Source: JBBQQK01 sp038216025 (lineage in GTDB: Bacteria; Patescibacteriota; UBA1384; XYA2-FULL-43-10; 1-14-0-10-43-13). From it: DNA of 41,248 bases. The stretch covers positions 1-41,248 of the forward strand of contig JBBQQK010000002.1 in the NCBI GenBank assembly GCA_038216025.1, read 5' to 3'. Below are positions 31,848 through 39,935 of the stretch, piece by piece; position 1 is the stretch's first letter; each line of letters starts with the position of its first letter. A program made the translations under genes and the position numbers. The notes under the pieces were generated by a model. The model saw only the letters and a list, made by a program, of their open reading frames with translations. It was not told where the DNA came from and ran no database searches.

Positions 31848-31941
31848 AATTCTCCATTTGAGGACTTTAATTTCTTGTGCTCTATACAACAAATACATTT
31901 ATTTGCTATTTAAGTCAAATCATCTGCTCTCTTTCTGTGCC

Positions 31942-32574
31942 TCAATGTTTTTCATGGGCCTCGGCTGCTTTAAATAAAATGATTCCTGCGGCAGTTGACA
32001 CATTGAGCGAGTTAACATGTCCATGCATCGGTATCTCCAATATGGCATCGCAAAGATCCAGCGCTTCTTTTTCAACTCCGTTAACCTCATTGCCCACAAT
32101 TATGGCTAACGGCTCATTGTAGGGATATGTTCTATAATCAATACTGTTTTGTGCTTGTTCTAAGGCGACGATATTAATATTATTTTCTTTCAATTCTCTT
32201 ATTGCTTCTAATGTTGAGGTTTTGTACTCAAATTCAACTTCCCCCAAAGCTTTGAGCGCTGTTTTGGCAATCAGGCTCTCGAGAGATGATTTGACGCACT
32301 CATGAGAAGGGTTGTATTTTATGATTGCTCTATCGCCTATGATGTCTGCACAGGACACAATATCCACCTTGTCTATCAACCTTATTATTTTATTGCTTGG
32401 ATAAGCAGTAATGCCGCAGAGGTAAATTTTTTTGATACCGGCAGCATCGGCGGTCCGGAAAATTGCCCCGACATTAAGAATGGAGCGAATGTTATCTAAT
32501 ATCAAATAGACCTCAGAGGGAGGTCTATTTGATATGGTATCGATTATGTGTGATTTATTTTTCCGTATTGCCAT
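31942..32574 (-). CDS. SpoU/TrmH-family RNA 2'-O-methyltransferase
   Basis: The 210-residue SPOUT enzyme has the three family motifs in order: LDNIRSILNVGAIFRTADAA (motif 1), LAIIVGNEVNGV (motif 2) and LEIPMHGHVNSLNVSTAAGI (motif 3, forming the knot with SAM). It lacks a separate N-terminal RNA-binding domain. The target, tRNA or rRNA, cannot be told. The start overlaps the end of hisS by 20 bases, so the two are co-translated. A 16-base perfect inverted repeat lies within its early codons (32499-32535). Confidence 0.92.
   Translation of the reverse strand: MAIRKNKSHIIDTISNRPPSEVYLILDNIRSILNVGAIFRTADAAGIKKIYLCGITAYPSNKIIRLIDKVDIVSCADIIGDRAIIKYNPSHECVKSSLESLIAKTALKALGEVEFEYKTSTLEAIRELKENNINIVALEQAQNSIDYRTYPYNEPLAIIVGNEVNGVEKEALDLCDAILEIPMHGHVNSLNVSTAAGIILFKAAEAHEKH
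32499..32535. repeat. 16-base perfect hairpin inside the SpoU gene
   Basis: ATATCAAATAGACCTC (32499-32514) and GAGGTCTATTTGATAT (32520-32535) pair perfectly around AGAGG. It spans codons 14-26 or so of the methyltransferase and encodes ordinary residues (SNRPPSEVYLI). Confidence 0.8.
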
Positions 32575-33877
32575 TACCGCAATAAGCTATTTTCGCTAAT
32601 CTTTTTTTAACTTCTTCGACGAGCATTACAACGGGAATAACTTCTTGTGACGAAGCCGATAGGTCTCTGAGAATAACTTCGTCTTTCATCGCCTCTCTCT
32701 GGCCGATGATTAAGGCATATCGTGCCCCTAGCTTGACTGCTGAGGTAATCTGTTGCTTCAGCGCTTCGTTTGATGGGACGAAGTAGACGTTTACATCATT
32801 TTTATTTAAACCATCGTATATTTTTTTTGATACTTCTTTCGCTTTGTCTCCTAACTGAAGAATGCAAACCTCGACTCCTCTGCGTTTTGGCAGTTCAACA
32901 TTTTGCTCTTTCATTAAATTAACAACACGATCTACGCCGATGGAATAGCCAACCGCGGGAGTATTTGGACCGCCAAGTAATTTTACCAAGCCATTGTAGC
33001 GTCCGCCGCCACAAACCACATTGGATCGACGTTTATCATCTTTGTCGGCAATCTCAAATACGGTATTTGTGTAGTAGTCGAGGCCTCTGACTAAAGTCGG
33101 GTCTAGATCATATGAGATTTCAAAATAGTCCAAAAACTGTAAGGTATCTTGAAAATGGTTTCGACAATTTGTGCAAAGTGAGTCGAGTATATTGGGAGCG
33201 GCCTTAACCAGTTCTTTGCAGCCTTCATCTTTGCAATCCAAGAGTCTTAACGGGTTCTTCTCCATTCTGGATTGACACACTTGGCAAAGTTGATCCTTTT
33301 TGTCTTTGTAATATTTTTTCAGTTTAACAATATATTTTGGACGGCATTCTGCGCATCCTATTGAATTAGCATAAACTTTTAAATTTTTAAGTCCCAATTC
33401 GGTAAGAGTTTCCCAAGCAGACATTATAATTAAATAGTCAGCTTCTGGCGATTCGTCCCCGAACATTTCAACTCCTGTTTGGTAGAATTCGCGGTAACGT
33501 CCTTTTTGGGGTCTTTCTCGTCTAAAAACTGGACCAAAATAATAAAGACGAACCGGTTGGGGCCAGCTGGTCATGCCATTTTGAATATAGGAGCGTACGG
33601 CGCCGGCAGTAAACTCTGGACGTAGCGCAAGAGTGGTCGATTCTTCTTTTTCTGATTTATTTTCAATCAGAAACATTTCTTTTGAAACTATGTCTGTTTC
33701 GCTACCGATTCCGCGAGCAAAAATATCTAGATTTTCAAAATGTGGAAGCTCAATTCTTTCGAAAGCTAACCCTTCTAAAACCTTGGCCGAAACACATCTA
33801 ATTGCCTGCCAGTAAGGCTGGTCCGAAGGTAAGATGTCTTTAGTACCGCGAGGATTCTGATATTCGTTTTTGCCCAT
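32555..33877 (-). CDS. hisS: histidyl-tRNA synthetase
   Basis: The 440-residue class II synthetase charges tRNA-His. It has PRGTKDILPSD at the N-terminus, motif 2 in YFGPVFRRERPQKGRYREFY, the histidine motifs LVRGLDYYTNTVFEI and GGGRYNGLVKLLGG, motif 3 in PAVGYSIGVDRVVNL and a C-terminal anticodon domain (VEVCILQLGDKAKEVSKKIY). An insertion carries cysteine pairs (CAEC, CQVC, CTNC) typical of several bacterial HisRS. GGAG stands upstream of ATG. An extended promoter lies at 33944-33972. Confidence 0.97.
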   Translation of the reverse strand: MGKNEYQNPRGTKDILPSDQPYWQAIRCVSAKVLEGLAFERIELPHFENLDIFARGIGSETDIVSKEMFLIENKSEKEESTTLALRPEFTAGAVRSYIQNGMTSWPQPVRLYYFGPVFRRERPQKGRYREFYQTGVEMFGDESPEADYLIIMSAWETLTELGLKNLKVYANSIGCAECRPKYIVKLKKYYKDKKDQLCQVCQSRMEKNPLRLLDCKDEGCKELVKAAPNILDSLCTNCRNHFQDTLQFLDYFEISYDLDPTLVRGLDYYTNTVFEIADKDDKRRSNVVCGGGRYNGLVKLLGGPNTPAVGYSIGVDRVVNLMKEQNVELPKRRGVEVCILQLGDKAKEVSKKIYDGLNKNDVNVYFVPSNEALKQQITSAVKLGARYALIIGQREAMKDEVILRDLSASSQEVIPVVMLVEEVKKRLAKIAYCGNGNTEK

Positions 33878-33943
33878 TTTAGAACTCCAACTAACTACTT
33901 ATATAATTTGATTTTCTAGTTTCCTGCTATCAAAATTAACCCA

Positions 33944-33972
33944 ATCATAACAAGGCCGAACCTAAATTGCAA
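33944..33972 (-). promoter_or_regulatory. promoter of hisS-SpoU
   Basis: TTGCAA (33972-33967), a 17-base spacer and TATGAT (33949-33944) on the minus strand, with TG one base before the -10. It lies about 67 bases before hisS. Confidence 0.55.
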
Positions 33973-34013
33973 ATTGTCAAAGAGGAGGCATTAAATTAGT
34001 ACACAAACTATGA

Positions 34014-36506
34014 TTACTTCGTTATTTTAAGCACATCGTCAAGAAGTGTGATGATGAGAGTGTCTCCGGGCATATATTCTTCGTTCAGGATGCCTTCGGT
34101 GGTTGGAGTTTCAATGTAATCTGAAATTACTTTTCTGAGCGGTCTAGCGCCAAATTCTGGCGAAAATCCACGTTCCGCGATCCAATCGATAGATTTTTTA
34201 TCAATTTTAATCTTAAGCCCTGTTTCTTTGAGCCGTTGTTCCAGCATCTTAATCTGCAAGGTAGTAATCTTTCGGATAGCCTCTTTATCAAGTGGTTTAA
34301 AAACTAAAATTTTATCAAGGCGATTTATGAATTCGGCCTTGAAGTGTTTATTTATAACTTCAATAACGTTTTCCTTAAAATCATCGTACTGTGTTTCGGC
34401 TGAATTTTTTCCAAAACCAATTGTGGATTTATTTCTCAAAAATTCACTTCCAAGATTTGAGGTCATGATCAGAATAGTGTTTCTAAAATCTACAACTCTT
34501 CCTTTGGCGTCGGTCAATGTGCCGTCTTCCATGATCTGCAATAGAATATTGAAAACTTCGGGATGGGCTTTTTCTATCTCATCTAATAAAATAACTGAAT
34601 AAGGATTCCTTCTAACTATCTCTGTAAGTTTGCCGCCTTCCTCATAGCCAACATAGCCTGCCGGAGCTCCGACGAGTCTTGATACATTGTGTCTTTCCAT
34701 AAATTCGGACATGTCGATTTTAACAAGTGAATTTTCATTTCCGGATAGTTCTTTGGCAATCACTTTTGCCAGCTCGGTTTTGCCAACACCTGTTGGCCCC
34801 AAAAAGATAAAAGAACCTGTTGGTCTGCTGGGGTCAGATATTCCGACCCGGGCTTTTTTAATCGCCAGTGCGACAGAGGTTACCGCCTCATCTTGACCAA
34901 TAACGCTCTTCATTAGATTCGTTTCGAAATTAATAAATTTTTTCTTTTCAATCTCTGTTAAATTTGTGACTGGAATTCCGGTCCACCTCGAGACGACTTC
35001 GGCAATATTATCCTCAGTTACAGTTTTTTGCTGTTTATTGCACTTTTTGTTTAGGATGCTTACCTCGTTTTCGGTTTTTGCTTCCTCCCCTTTCAGGAGA
35101 GTTGCCTTTTCATATTCTTCCTTGAAAATAAAATCTTCTTTTTGTTTGTGTATATTCAAGAGTTGGTTTCTCAGGGCATAAAGCCTGACTTCGTCTGGAG
35201 AAACATTTGATGTGATTTTCGAAGCTGCTTCATCAATAAGGTCGATGGCTTTGTCGGGGAGAAATCTATCGTTTATATAGCGTTTTGCCAACTTGGCTGC
35301 TGCAATTAATGCCTCATCGGAATATTTTACTCTATGAAATTTTTCGTAACGTTCTTTTATTCCCTTCAAAATTTTGATCGTTTCAATCACTGACGGCTCT
35401 ACTACTTTAACCGGTTGAAGCCGCCTTTCGAACGCAGGATCTTTCTCAATATGTTTTTTGTATTCGTCATAAGTAGTGGCTCCAATAATACTAACTTCTC
35501 CTCTTCCGAGGGCAGGTTTCAAGATATTTGCTGCGTCAATTGATCCTTCGGTGGAGCCGGCGCCGATTACGGTATGTATTTCGTCTATAAATAAAAGTAT
35601 GTTTTTGCGCTTTTTTATTTCAGCCAGTATTTTTTTAATTCTTCCTTCAAACTGTCCTCGATACATGGTCCCTGCTACCAAAGCGCCCATGTCTAGCGAC
35701 AAAATTTCCTTATCGAAAAGTTTAGGCGAGACTTTTCCTTGGCTAATTCTCTGAGCAAGTCCTTCAACGACTGAAGTTTTTCCAACTCCCGGGTCTCCGA
35801 CTAAAATCGGGTTATTTTTAGTTCTTCTGCAAAGTATCTGCATTATTCTCTCAATTTCTAGTTCTCTGCCAACAACAGGGTCGAGTTCTCTTAATTTGGC
35901 CTTAGCCGTTATATTTGTGGTAAAGCTTTGCAGAGTTGATTCTTTCTTTTGTTTTGTGGCTGTATTTCCGTTGCCAAAAGGCATCGGACCCGGCATATCC
36001 TGAAAATCCGGCTCCTCTTGAAATCCTGCGTCCATATTGATTGGAGATTGATTTATTTCGCTTAAATTTTTGGTTGTATTGAAGACTTCATCTATTTGTT
36101 TTGTGATGTCGGTCGGTTTTAAACCTATTCTTTCGATGATGGTGTAGGACCGGTATTTTTTACTCGAAAGAAGCGCCAGCAAAAGGTGTTCGCAATCAAC
36201 CAATGAGTGATAGTTTTTCGAAGCGTATTGAACAGCTTTTTGAATTGCTTCCTTTGCATTTTCAGTGACTCCGGTTTTATCACCTTCTATTGGCTTGCCC
36301 ATTAAAGAGACAATCAGCTGAACTCTGTCGGCCGATATTTGATTGTTGGTAAGAATTTCGTAAGCCAAATTATTCTTTGTAAACAGAAGAGCGATTAACT
36401 GGTGCTCCGTGTCCATTAAAGATTTTTGGTCCTGAGATATTTTCTCTGCCATCACGAGTGTTTTTTTAAGATTTTCGCTGAATTTGCTGAATATGTTATT
36501 GTCCAT
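34014..36506 (-). CDS. clpC: ClpC-type AAA+ ATPase of the Clp protease
   Basis: The 830-residue unfoldase feeds proteins to ClpP. It contains the N-terminal repeat domain (1-150), a linker, AAA module 1 (GDPGVGKTSVVEGLA, LLFIDEIHTVIGAG), a UVR-like middle region (KEEYEKATLLKGEEAKTENE) and AAA module 2 (GPTGVGKTELAKVIAKEL, VILLDEIEKAHPEVFNILLQ). The C-terminal D2-small domain includes RGFSPEFGARPLRKVI. The short middle region points to ClpC rather than ClpB. No clpP gene is in this window. GAAGGA precedes ATG, and a palindrome lies 36-70 bases upstream. Confidence 0.95.
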   Translation of the reverse strand: MDNNIFSKFSENLKKTLVMAEKISQDQKSLMDTEHQLIALLFTKNNLAYEILTNNQISADRVQLIVSLMGKPIEGDKTGVTENAKEAIQKAVQYASKNYHSLVDCEHLLLALLSSKKYRSYTIIERIGLKPTDITKQIDEVFNTTKNLSEINQSPINMDAGFQEEPDFQDMPGPMPFGNGNTATKQKKESTLQSFTTNITAKAKLRELDPVVGRELEIERIMQILCRRTKNNPILVGDPGVGKTSVVEGLAQRISQGKVSPKLFDKEILSLDMGALVAGTMYRGQFEGRIKKILAEIKKRKNILLFIDEIHTVIGAGSTEGSIDAANILKPALGRGEVSIIGATTYDEYKKHIEKDPAFERRLQPVKVVEPSVIETIKILKGIKERYEKFHRVKYSDEALIAAAKLAKRYINDRFLPDKAIDLIDEAASKITSNVSPDEVRLYALRNQLLNIHKQKEDFIFKEEYEKATLLKGEEAKTENEVSILNKKCNKQQKTVTEDNIAEVVSRWTGIPVTNLTEIEKKKFINFETNLMKSVIGQDEAVTSVALAIKKARVGISDPSRPTGSFIFLGPTGVGKTELAKVIAKELSGNENSLVKIDMSEFMERHNVSRLVGAPAGYVGYEEGGKLTEIVRRNPYSVILLDEIEKAHPEVFNILLQIMEDGTLTDAKGRVVDFRNTILIMTSNLGSEFLRNKSTIGFGKNSAETQYDDFKENVIEVINKHFKAEFINRLDKILVFKPLDKEAIRKITTLQIKMLEQRLKETGLKIKIDKKSIDWIAERGFSPEFGARPLRKVISDYIETPTTEGILNEEYMPGDTLIITLLDDVLKITK

Positions 36507-36541
36507 TTGGGTCCTTCGTTAAATGAGTCTCTATTTTAGCA

Positions 36542-36576
36542 GAAAAGTCAACAATATTCTATGTTGTTGACTTTTC
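36542..36576. promoter_or_regulatory. 13-base inverted repeat between nusA and clpC
   Basis: GAAAAGTCAACAA (36542-36554) and TTGTTGACTTTTC (36564-36576) pair perfectly around nine bases. It could terminate nusA transcripts or act as an operator for clpC. It does not match the CIRCE element or the CtsR heptads. Confidence 0.5.
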
Positions 36577-36612
36577 ATTTACATTTTCCGTTTTAGAGTT
36601 TGCTCGGAATAT

Positions 36613-37683
36613 TTATTTTTTTTCTTTTTCAGCTTCTTCGTCTAAAACAACGTCGATTCCCCAGCCTGTTAGTTTGGATGCTAATCTAACGTTTTGTCCA
36701 CCTTTGCCAATCGCCAACGAAAGGCTGTCTTTGTCAACGTAAATAGTCGCTTTGTTTTCTTTTGATGAAATGAGTATCCGTCTTGTTTTCGCCGGTGAAA
36801 GTGCATTCATGATAAACTGCTCGACATCTTCGTCCCATAAAACAATATCAATTTTTTCTTCACCGATTTCGCCTAAAACAGCTTGCACTCTAGTGCCGCG
36901 CTGTCCGACACATGACCCAACTGGATCAACTTTCGGATCATTGGAGATAACTGCTATTTTAGTTCTTGAACCGGCTTCTCTGGCAATGCTCTTGATTTCA
37001 ACTGTTGAGGCGGCAATTTCAGGAACTTCGCTTTCGAACAATCCTCTGATTAATTCTTTATCGCTTCTTGAGACGATGATTTGAGGACCTCTAGCACTTT
37101 CGCTAACTTCTTTGACGTATGCTTTAAGTCTTTGCCCAATATAGTAGCGCTCTTCTCGTACCTGTTCTCCCGGATACATAATTCCGTTGGCCTTGCCAAG
37201 CGCAACGATAACATTTTTTCCTTCCAACTGCTGTACAGTTGCGTTTACAACTTTGTTTTCTTTGTCTTTGAATTCGGCAAACATTAGTTCTCTTTCTGCT
37301 TCTCGAATTCTTTGTATTATAACTTGTTTTGCTGTTTGCGCGGCAATGCGTCCAAAATCATCTTTTTTCTCGAGTGGGGTAAGTACGACTCCTCCAACTT
37401 CAGCCTTTTTGTCTATTTCTTTGGCTTCGTCTAGAGTCAATTGCTGTTCTCGTTCTTTTGGCTCTTCTTCGTTGTCTAGTACTTCGTATTCTCTGAAGAT
37501 ATCAAAGTCGCCGGTCTTTAGATCCATCTTGGCTTTGATAATTTGCTTTGGTTTCCCATAATCTTTTCGGTAAGCAGCTGCAATTGCTGCTTCGACCGTG
37601 TCAATAATAATATTCTTATCTAAGCCTTTTTCTTCACAAATTTCTTCTAGTGCATTCATGAAGCTATCCATTTCTCGTATCAT
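36613..37683 (-). CDS. nusA: transcription elongation/termination factor NusA
   Basis: The 356-residue protein has the NusA N-terminal domain (ALEEICEEKGLDKNIIIDTV, AAIAAAYRKDYG), an S1 domain (VNATVQQLEGKNVIVALGKA), the linker motif GPQIIVSRSDKELIRGLFESEVPEI and two KH domains (PVGSCVGQRGTRVQAVLGEI and LAIGKGGQNVRLASKLTGWG). It modulates pausing and termination. AAAGGAG precedes ATG. The C-terminal acidic repeats of enterobacteria are absent, as usual outside Proteobacteria. Confidence 0.97.
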   Translation of the reverse strand: MIREMDSFMNALEEICEEKGLDKNIIIDTVEAAIAAAYRKDYGKPKQIIKAKMDLKTGDFDIFREYEVLDNEEEPKEREQQLTLDEAKEIDKKAEVGGVVLTPLEKKDDFGRIAAQTAKQVIIQRIREAERELMFAEFKDKENKVVNATVQQLEGKNVIVALGKANGIMYPGEQVREERYYIGQRLKAYVKEVSESARGPQIIVSRSDKELIRGLFESEVPEIAASTVEIKSIAREAGSRTKIAVISNDPKVDPVGSCVGQRGTRVQAVLGEIGEEKIDIVLWDEDVEQFIMNALSPAKTRRILISSKENKATIYVDKDSLSLAIGKGGQNVRLASKLTGWGIDVVLDEEAEKEKK

Positions 37684-37735
37684 AGTTCTCCTTTTATGTG
37701 CTCTTTTCTAATTATTCTCAAGTATTGTCCAACTT

Positions 37736-37741
37736 ATTATA
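37736..37741 (-). promoter_or_regulatory. extended -10 of nusA
   Basis: TGGTATAAT on the minus strand provides a consensus TATAAT with the TGn extension; the -35 is weak. It is about 53 bases before nusA. Confidence 0.45.
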
Positions 37742-37760
37742 CCACTGAGGGCATTTTTTT

Positions 37761-37786
37761 AAAAAGGTGATCCGCTGAGGGATCAC
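37761..37786 (-). terminator. hairpin with T-run upstream of the nusA promoter
   Basis: GTGATCC (37767-37773) and GGATCAC (37780-37786) pair, and on the minus strand TTTTT follows after CC. No minus-strand gene lies upstream, so it may insulate nusA from stray transcription. Confidence 0.5.
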
Positions 37787-37845
37787 ATTACTAAACTAAT
37801 TATAATCAAAAATATCCAAAAAAGTCAAGTTTTTACATGCAAATC

Positions 37846-37978
37846 GCTCACTGTATCGTCATTGCGAGTGTGTCACGAAGCAATCTTTCATCATAATAGA
37901 TTGCCGCGCCTTGGTGGTCACACCAATGACCGCTACTTCGCCAAGGCTACGCAGGGCACAGTCGCAATGACAGTGAGC
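37846..37978. mobile_element. MITE-like palindromic element
   Basis: GTCATTGCGA (37858-37867) is mirrored by TCGCAATGAC (37962-37971), and outside them GCTCACT (37846-37852) by AGTGAGC (37972-37978). Inside, GCAATCT and AGATTGC form another pair. It holds no ORF. Partial relatives lie at 13800-13846 and 19580-19602. Confidence 0.6.
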
Positions 37979-38058
37979 AGTCTCTTTATGAGCTTAATAC
38001 ATGCTGAATTCGCTCAAAATTATGGCTAAGAACCGGAAATGAGGCAGTCTATGTACTC

Positions 38059-38078
38059 TTTTGTAACTTATTACAAAA
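38059..38078. promoter_or_regulatory. operator-like palindrome upstream of the PucR/CdaR-type gene
   Basis: TTTTGTAACTTATTACAAAA is a perfect 8+8-base palindrome with a four-base centre, about 145 bases upstream of the promoter of the regulator gene. A similar sequence overlaps the start region of the same transcript. Confidence 0.5.
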
Positions 38079-38203
38079 ATTCATGTATATTTTATATAAA
38101 CTTCATATTTTTATTAATGGTCTAAATTGAAAAAAAAACTTAATGTATATTTTGTAACAATACATAAAATTCAAAAAATTATCAGTTCCAAAGCCCATAT
38201 ATC

Positions 38204-38232
38204 TTGACAAACATATAAAAATGTAGTAAAAT
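38204..38232 (+). promoter_or_regulatory. promoter of the PucR/CdaR-type gene
   Basis: TTGACA (38204-38209), a 17-base spacer and TAAAAT (38227-38232). Transcription should start near 38239. Confidence 0.7.
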
Positions 38233-38242
38233 AAAGTAACAA

Positions 38243-38260
38243 TTTGTAGTAAATTACAAA
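38243..38260. promoter_or_regulatory. operator-like palindrome just after the transcription start
   Basis: TTTGTAGTAAATTACAAA has 6-base arms TTTGTA/TACAAA, and resembles the palindrome at 38059-38078. Its place right after the expected transcription start suits repression by the gene's own product. Confidence 0.5.
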
Positions 38261-38277
38261 AAGAAAGGTGTCACTTA

Positions 38278-39435
38278 ATGTTGATCAACTACCAATTAGG
38301 AGAGGAAATCAGGGATTATATTAAAAATGTTCTCAGTAAAGAGACAATGGTTTTAGATTCGGAAGGCACTTGCATAGCGGCAACCAAAAGTGAGCACAAT
38401 GGTGAGAAAATTGATCTAAATGACGTAGGTACCAGAGAAGATCATTACATAAAAAAGTTAGACGGCAAAGAACAAGTAGTTATCCCGCTAAAATATCAAG
38501 GAGAAGCCGTTGCCTATCTAGTAATCGGCGACAAACAAAAAGCTTTAGAGTATACAAGTCTTATAAAAAGTTTTGCTGAGCTTTTGATCAGCCAATACTT
38601 CGAAAACAATAAGCCGAATATGGATACAACTGATCAGTTCGTGGTGAAACTTCTTTTCAATGCGACACCCAATGACCTGCCTTTTTATCAATCAGAGGCA
38701 AAAATTTTGGGATACGATTTAAATTCCAAAAGAATCGCAATCGTTGTTCACTTGAGAGGTTTTTGGGAGGACAGTCTTTTGTCTATCAATCAACCTAGTT
38801 TCGAAAGGGACGAAGTTATAAAGAATACAAAGAGAAAAATTGAAACGGCAGTGAATGGCTTCTTCTCAAAAAATAACGACATTATTATTGCTTATCTTGG
38901 AAATGATAAATTTGTTGTTTTTAAAGCGGTTGACGAAGGCGATGAGGAAAATATAAAAAAATTTTTAAGTCGCTCTTTCAAATCTATTTTCGAGCCTTTA
39001 CAAGGCTTTAAAATTCATAGCGTCTCCGTTGGCTACAGTAATGCTTATAAAAGCATTACTGGTCTGATCAGCAGCTTCAGGGAGGCTGATTTGTCTCTTG
39101 AACTGGGACAAAAACTTTGGGGCGATAACAAAAGCTATTATTTTGGAGATCTTGGCATACTTTCTCTTCTCGGAGAAGGCGACAGAAGTAAGAATCTTCA
39201 ATTTGCCAATAAAATGCTGGGCAGAATGAAAAATGAAGATTTGTGCAAAACTCTTGAATGCTTTTTTGACCATAATTTAAATTTAACTGAAACTGCTGAG
39301 AAGATGAGCGTCCATCGTAATACGGTAATATACCGGCTGAACCAAATATCAAAAATCCTAGGAGCAGATCCGAGGGTATTCGAGCAAGCAATGTCAATTA
39401 AAATAGCACTTCTAATAAAAAGATTATTTGTTTAA
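38278..39435 (+). CDS. PucR/CdaR-family transcriptional regulator
   Basis: The 385-residue protein has an N-terminal sensor resembling the sugar-diacid recognition domain (about 1-115: IKNVLSKETMVLDSEGTCIA, VVIPLKYQGEAVAYLVIGDK), a degenerate GGDEF-like middle (about 150-305) and a PucR-type helix-turn-helix at the end (LNLTETAEKMSVHRNTVIYR, LNQISKILGADPR). The ligand is unknown; no sugar-acid pathway lies nearby. AGGTG stands 7 bases before ATG. Two related palindromes in its own upstream region suggest autoregulation. It is a single-gene unit with a strong terminator. Confidence 0.88.
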   Translation: MLINYQLGEEIRDYIKNVLSKETMVLDSEGTCIAATKSEHNGEKIDLNDVGTREDHYIKKLDGKEQVVIPLKYQGEAVAYLVIGDKQKALEYTSLIKSFAELLISQYFENNKPNMDTTDQFVVKLLFNATPNDLPFYQSEAKILGYDLNSKRIAIVVHLRGFWEDSLLSINQPSFERDEVIKNTKRKIETAVNGFFSKNNDIIIAYLGNDKFVVFKAVDEGDEENIKKFLSRSFKSIFEPLQGFKIHSVSVGYSNAYKSITGLISSFREADLSLELGQKLWGDNKSYYFGDLGILSLLGEGDRSKNLQFANKMLGRMKNEDLCKTLECFFDHNLNLTETAEKMSVHRNTVIYRLNQISKILGADPRVFEQAMSIKIALLIKRLFV

Positions 39436-39450
39436 ATATAGTCCGCCTAT

Positions 39451-39478
39451 AAAAAAAGAGCCAGCCGGCTCTTTTTTT
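39451..39478. terminator. bidirectional terminator between the regulator and the two-component pair
   Basis: AAAAAAAGAGCC and GGCTCTTTTTTT pair perfectly around AGCC, with T-runs in both directions. Confidence 0.85.
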
Positions 39479-39509
39479 ATTACAAGTTTTAGTGGCGGGG
39501 CCTTAGGTA

Positions 39510-39890
39510 TTAAGTGAGCACTTCGTTTATTTTTTCAACAACATCGCCAGGTGTGTTTAACGCTTTTACCATGTATTCGGTGGCGCCAAGAGATAGGGCA
39601 AGTTTTTTGTCATTATCAATTGATTCGCCCCCGATGTTGGTCAGCACGATCACGGGGATTCCGCTAGTATCACTTGATTGTTTGATTTTTTTGAGTATTT
39701 CAAAACCATTTAGTCCGGGCATTAAGATGTCAAGTAAAATTAGATCTGGTTTTTCTTTGATCTTTGCCATGGCTCTTTTGCCGTCTGATACTGTGGTTAC
39801 CTTAAATCCTTCAAGTTTAAGCTTTTCTTTGTACATTCCAACCAATGTCTTGTCGTCTTCAACTATTAAAACTCTTTTTTTCTCGTTCAT
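39510..39890 (-). CDS. single-domain response regulator (CheY-like receiver)
   Basis: The 126-residue protein is a receiver domain only. The acidic pair is at VEDD (12-13), the phospho-acceptor is Asp54 in LILLDILMPG, the switch threonine is in VIVLTN and the lysine in GATEYMVKAL, where the usual K-P is K-A. No output domain is attached, so it must signal through a protein partner. AAGGAG precedes ATG. It follows the kinase gene with a 45-base gap, and the pair is probably co-transcribed. Confidence 0.94.
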   Translation of the reverse strand: MNEKKRVLIVEDDKTLVGMYKEKLKLEGFKVTTVSDGKRAMAKIKEKPDLILLDILMPGLNGFEILKKIKQSSDTSGIPVIVLTNIGGESIDNDKKLALSLGATEYMVKALNTPGDVVEKINEVLT

Positions 39891-39935
39891 TATTTCTCCT
39901 TAAATAATATTATAAATTATATCTTAATGACTTTC

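Noticed and set aside
38998..39397. Minus-strand ORFs opposite the PucR/CdaR-type gene
   Set aside because: They overlap the well-supported helix-turn-helix coding region and show no recognisable protein features.
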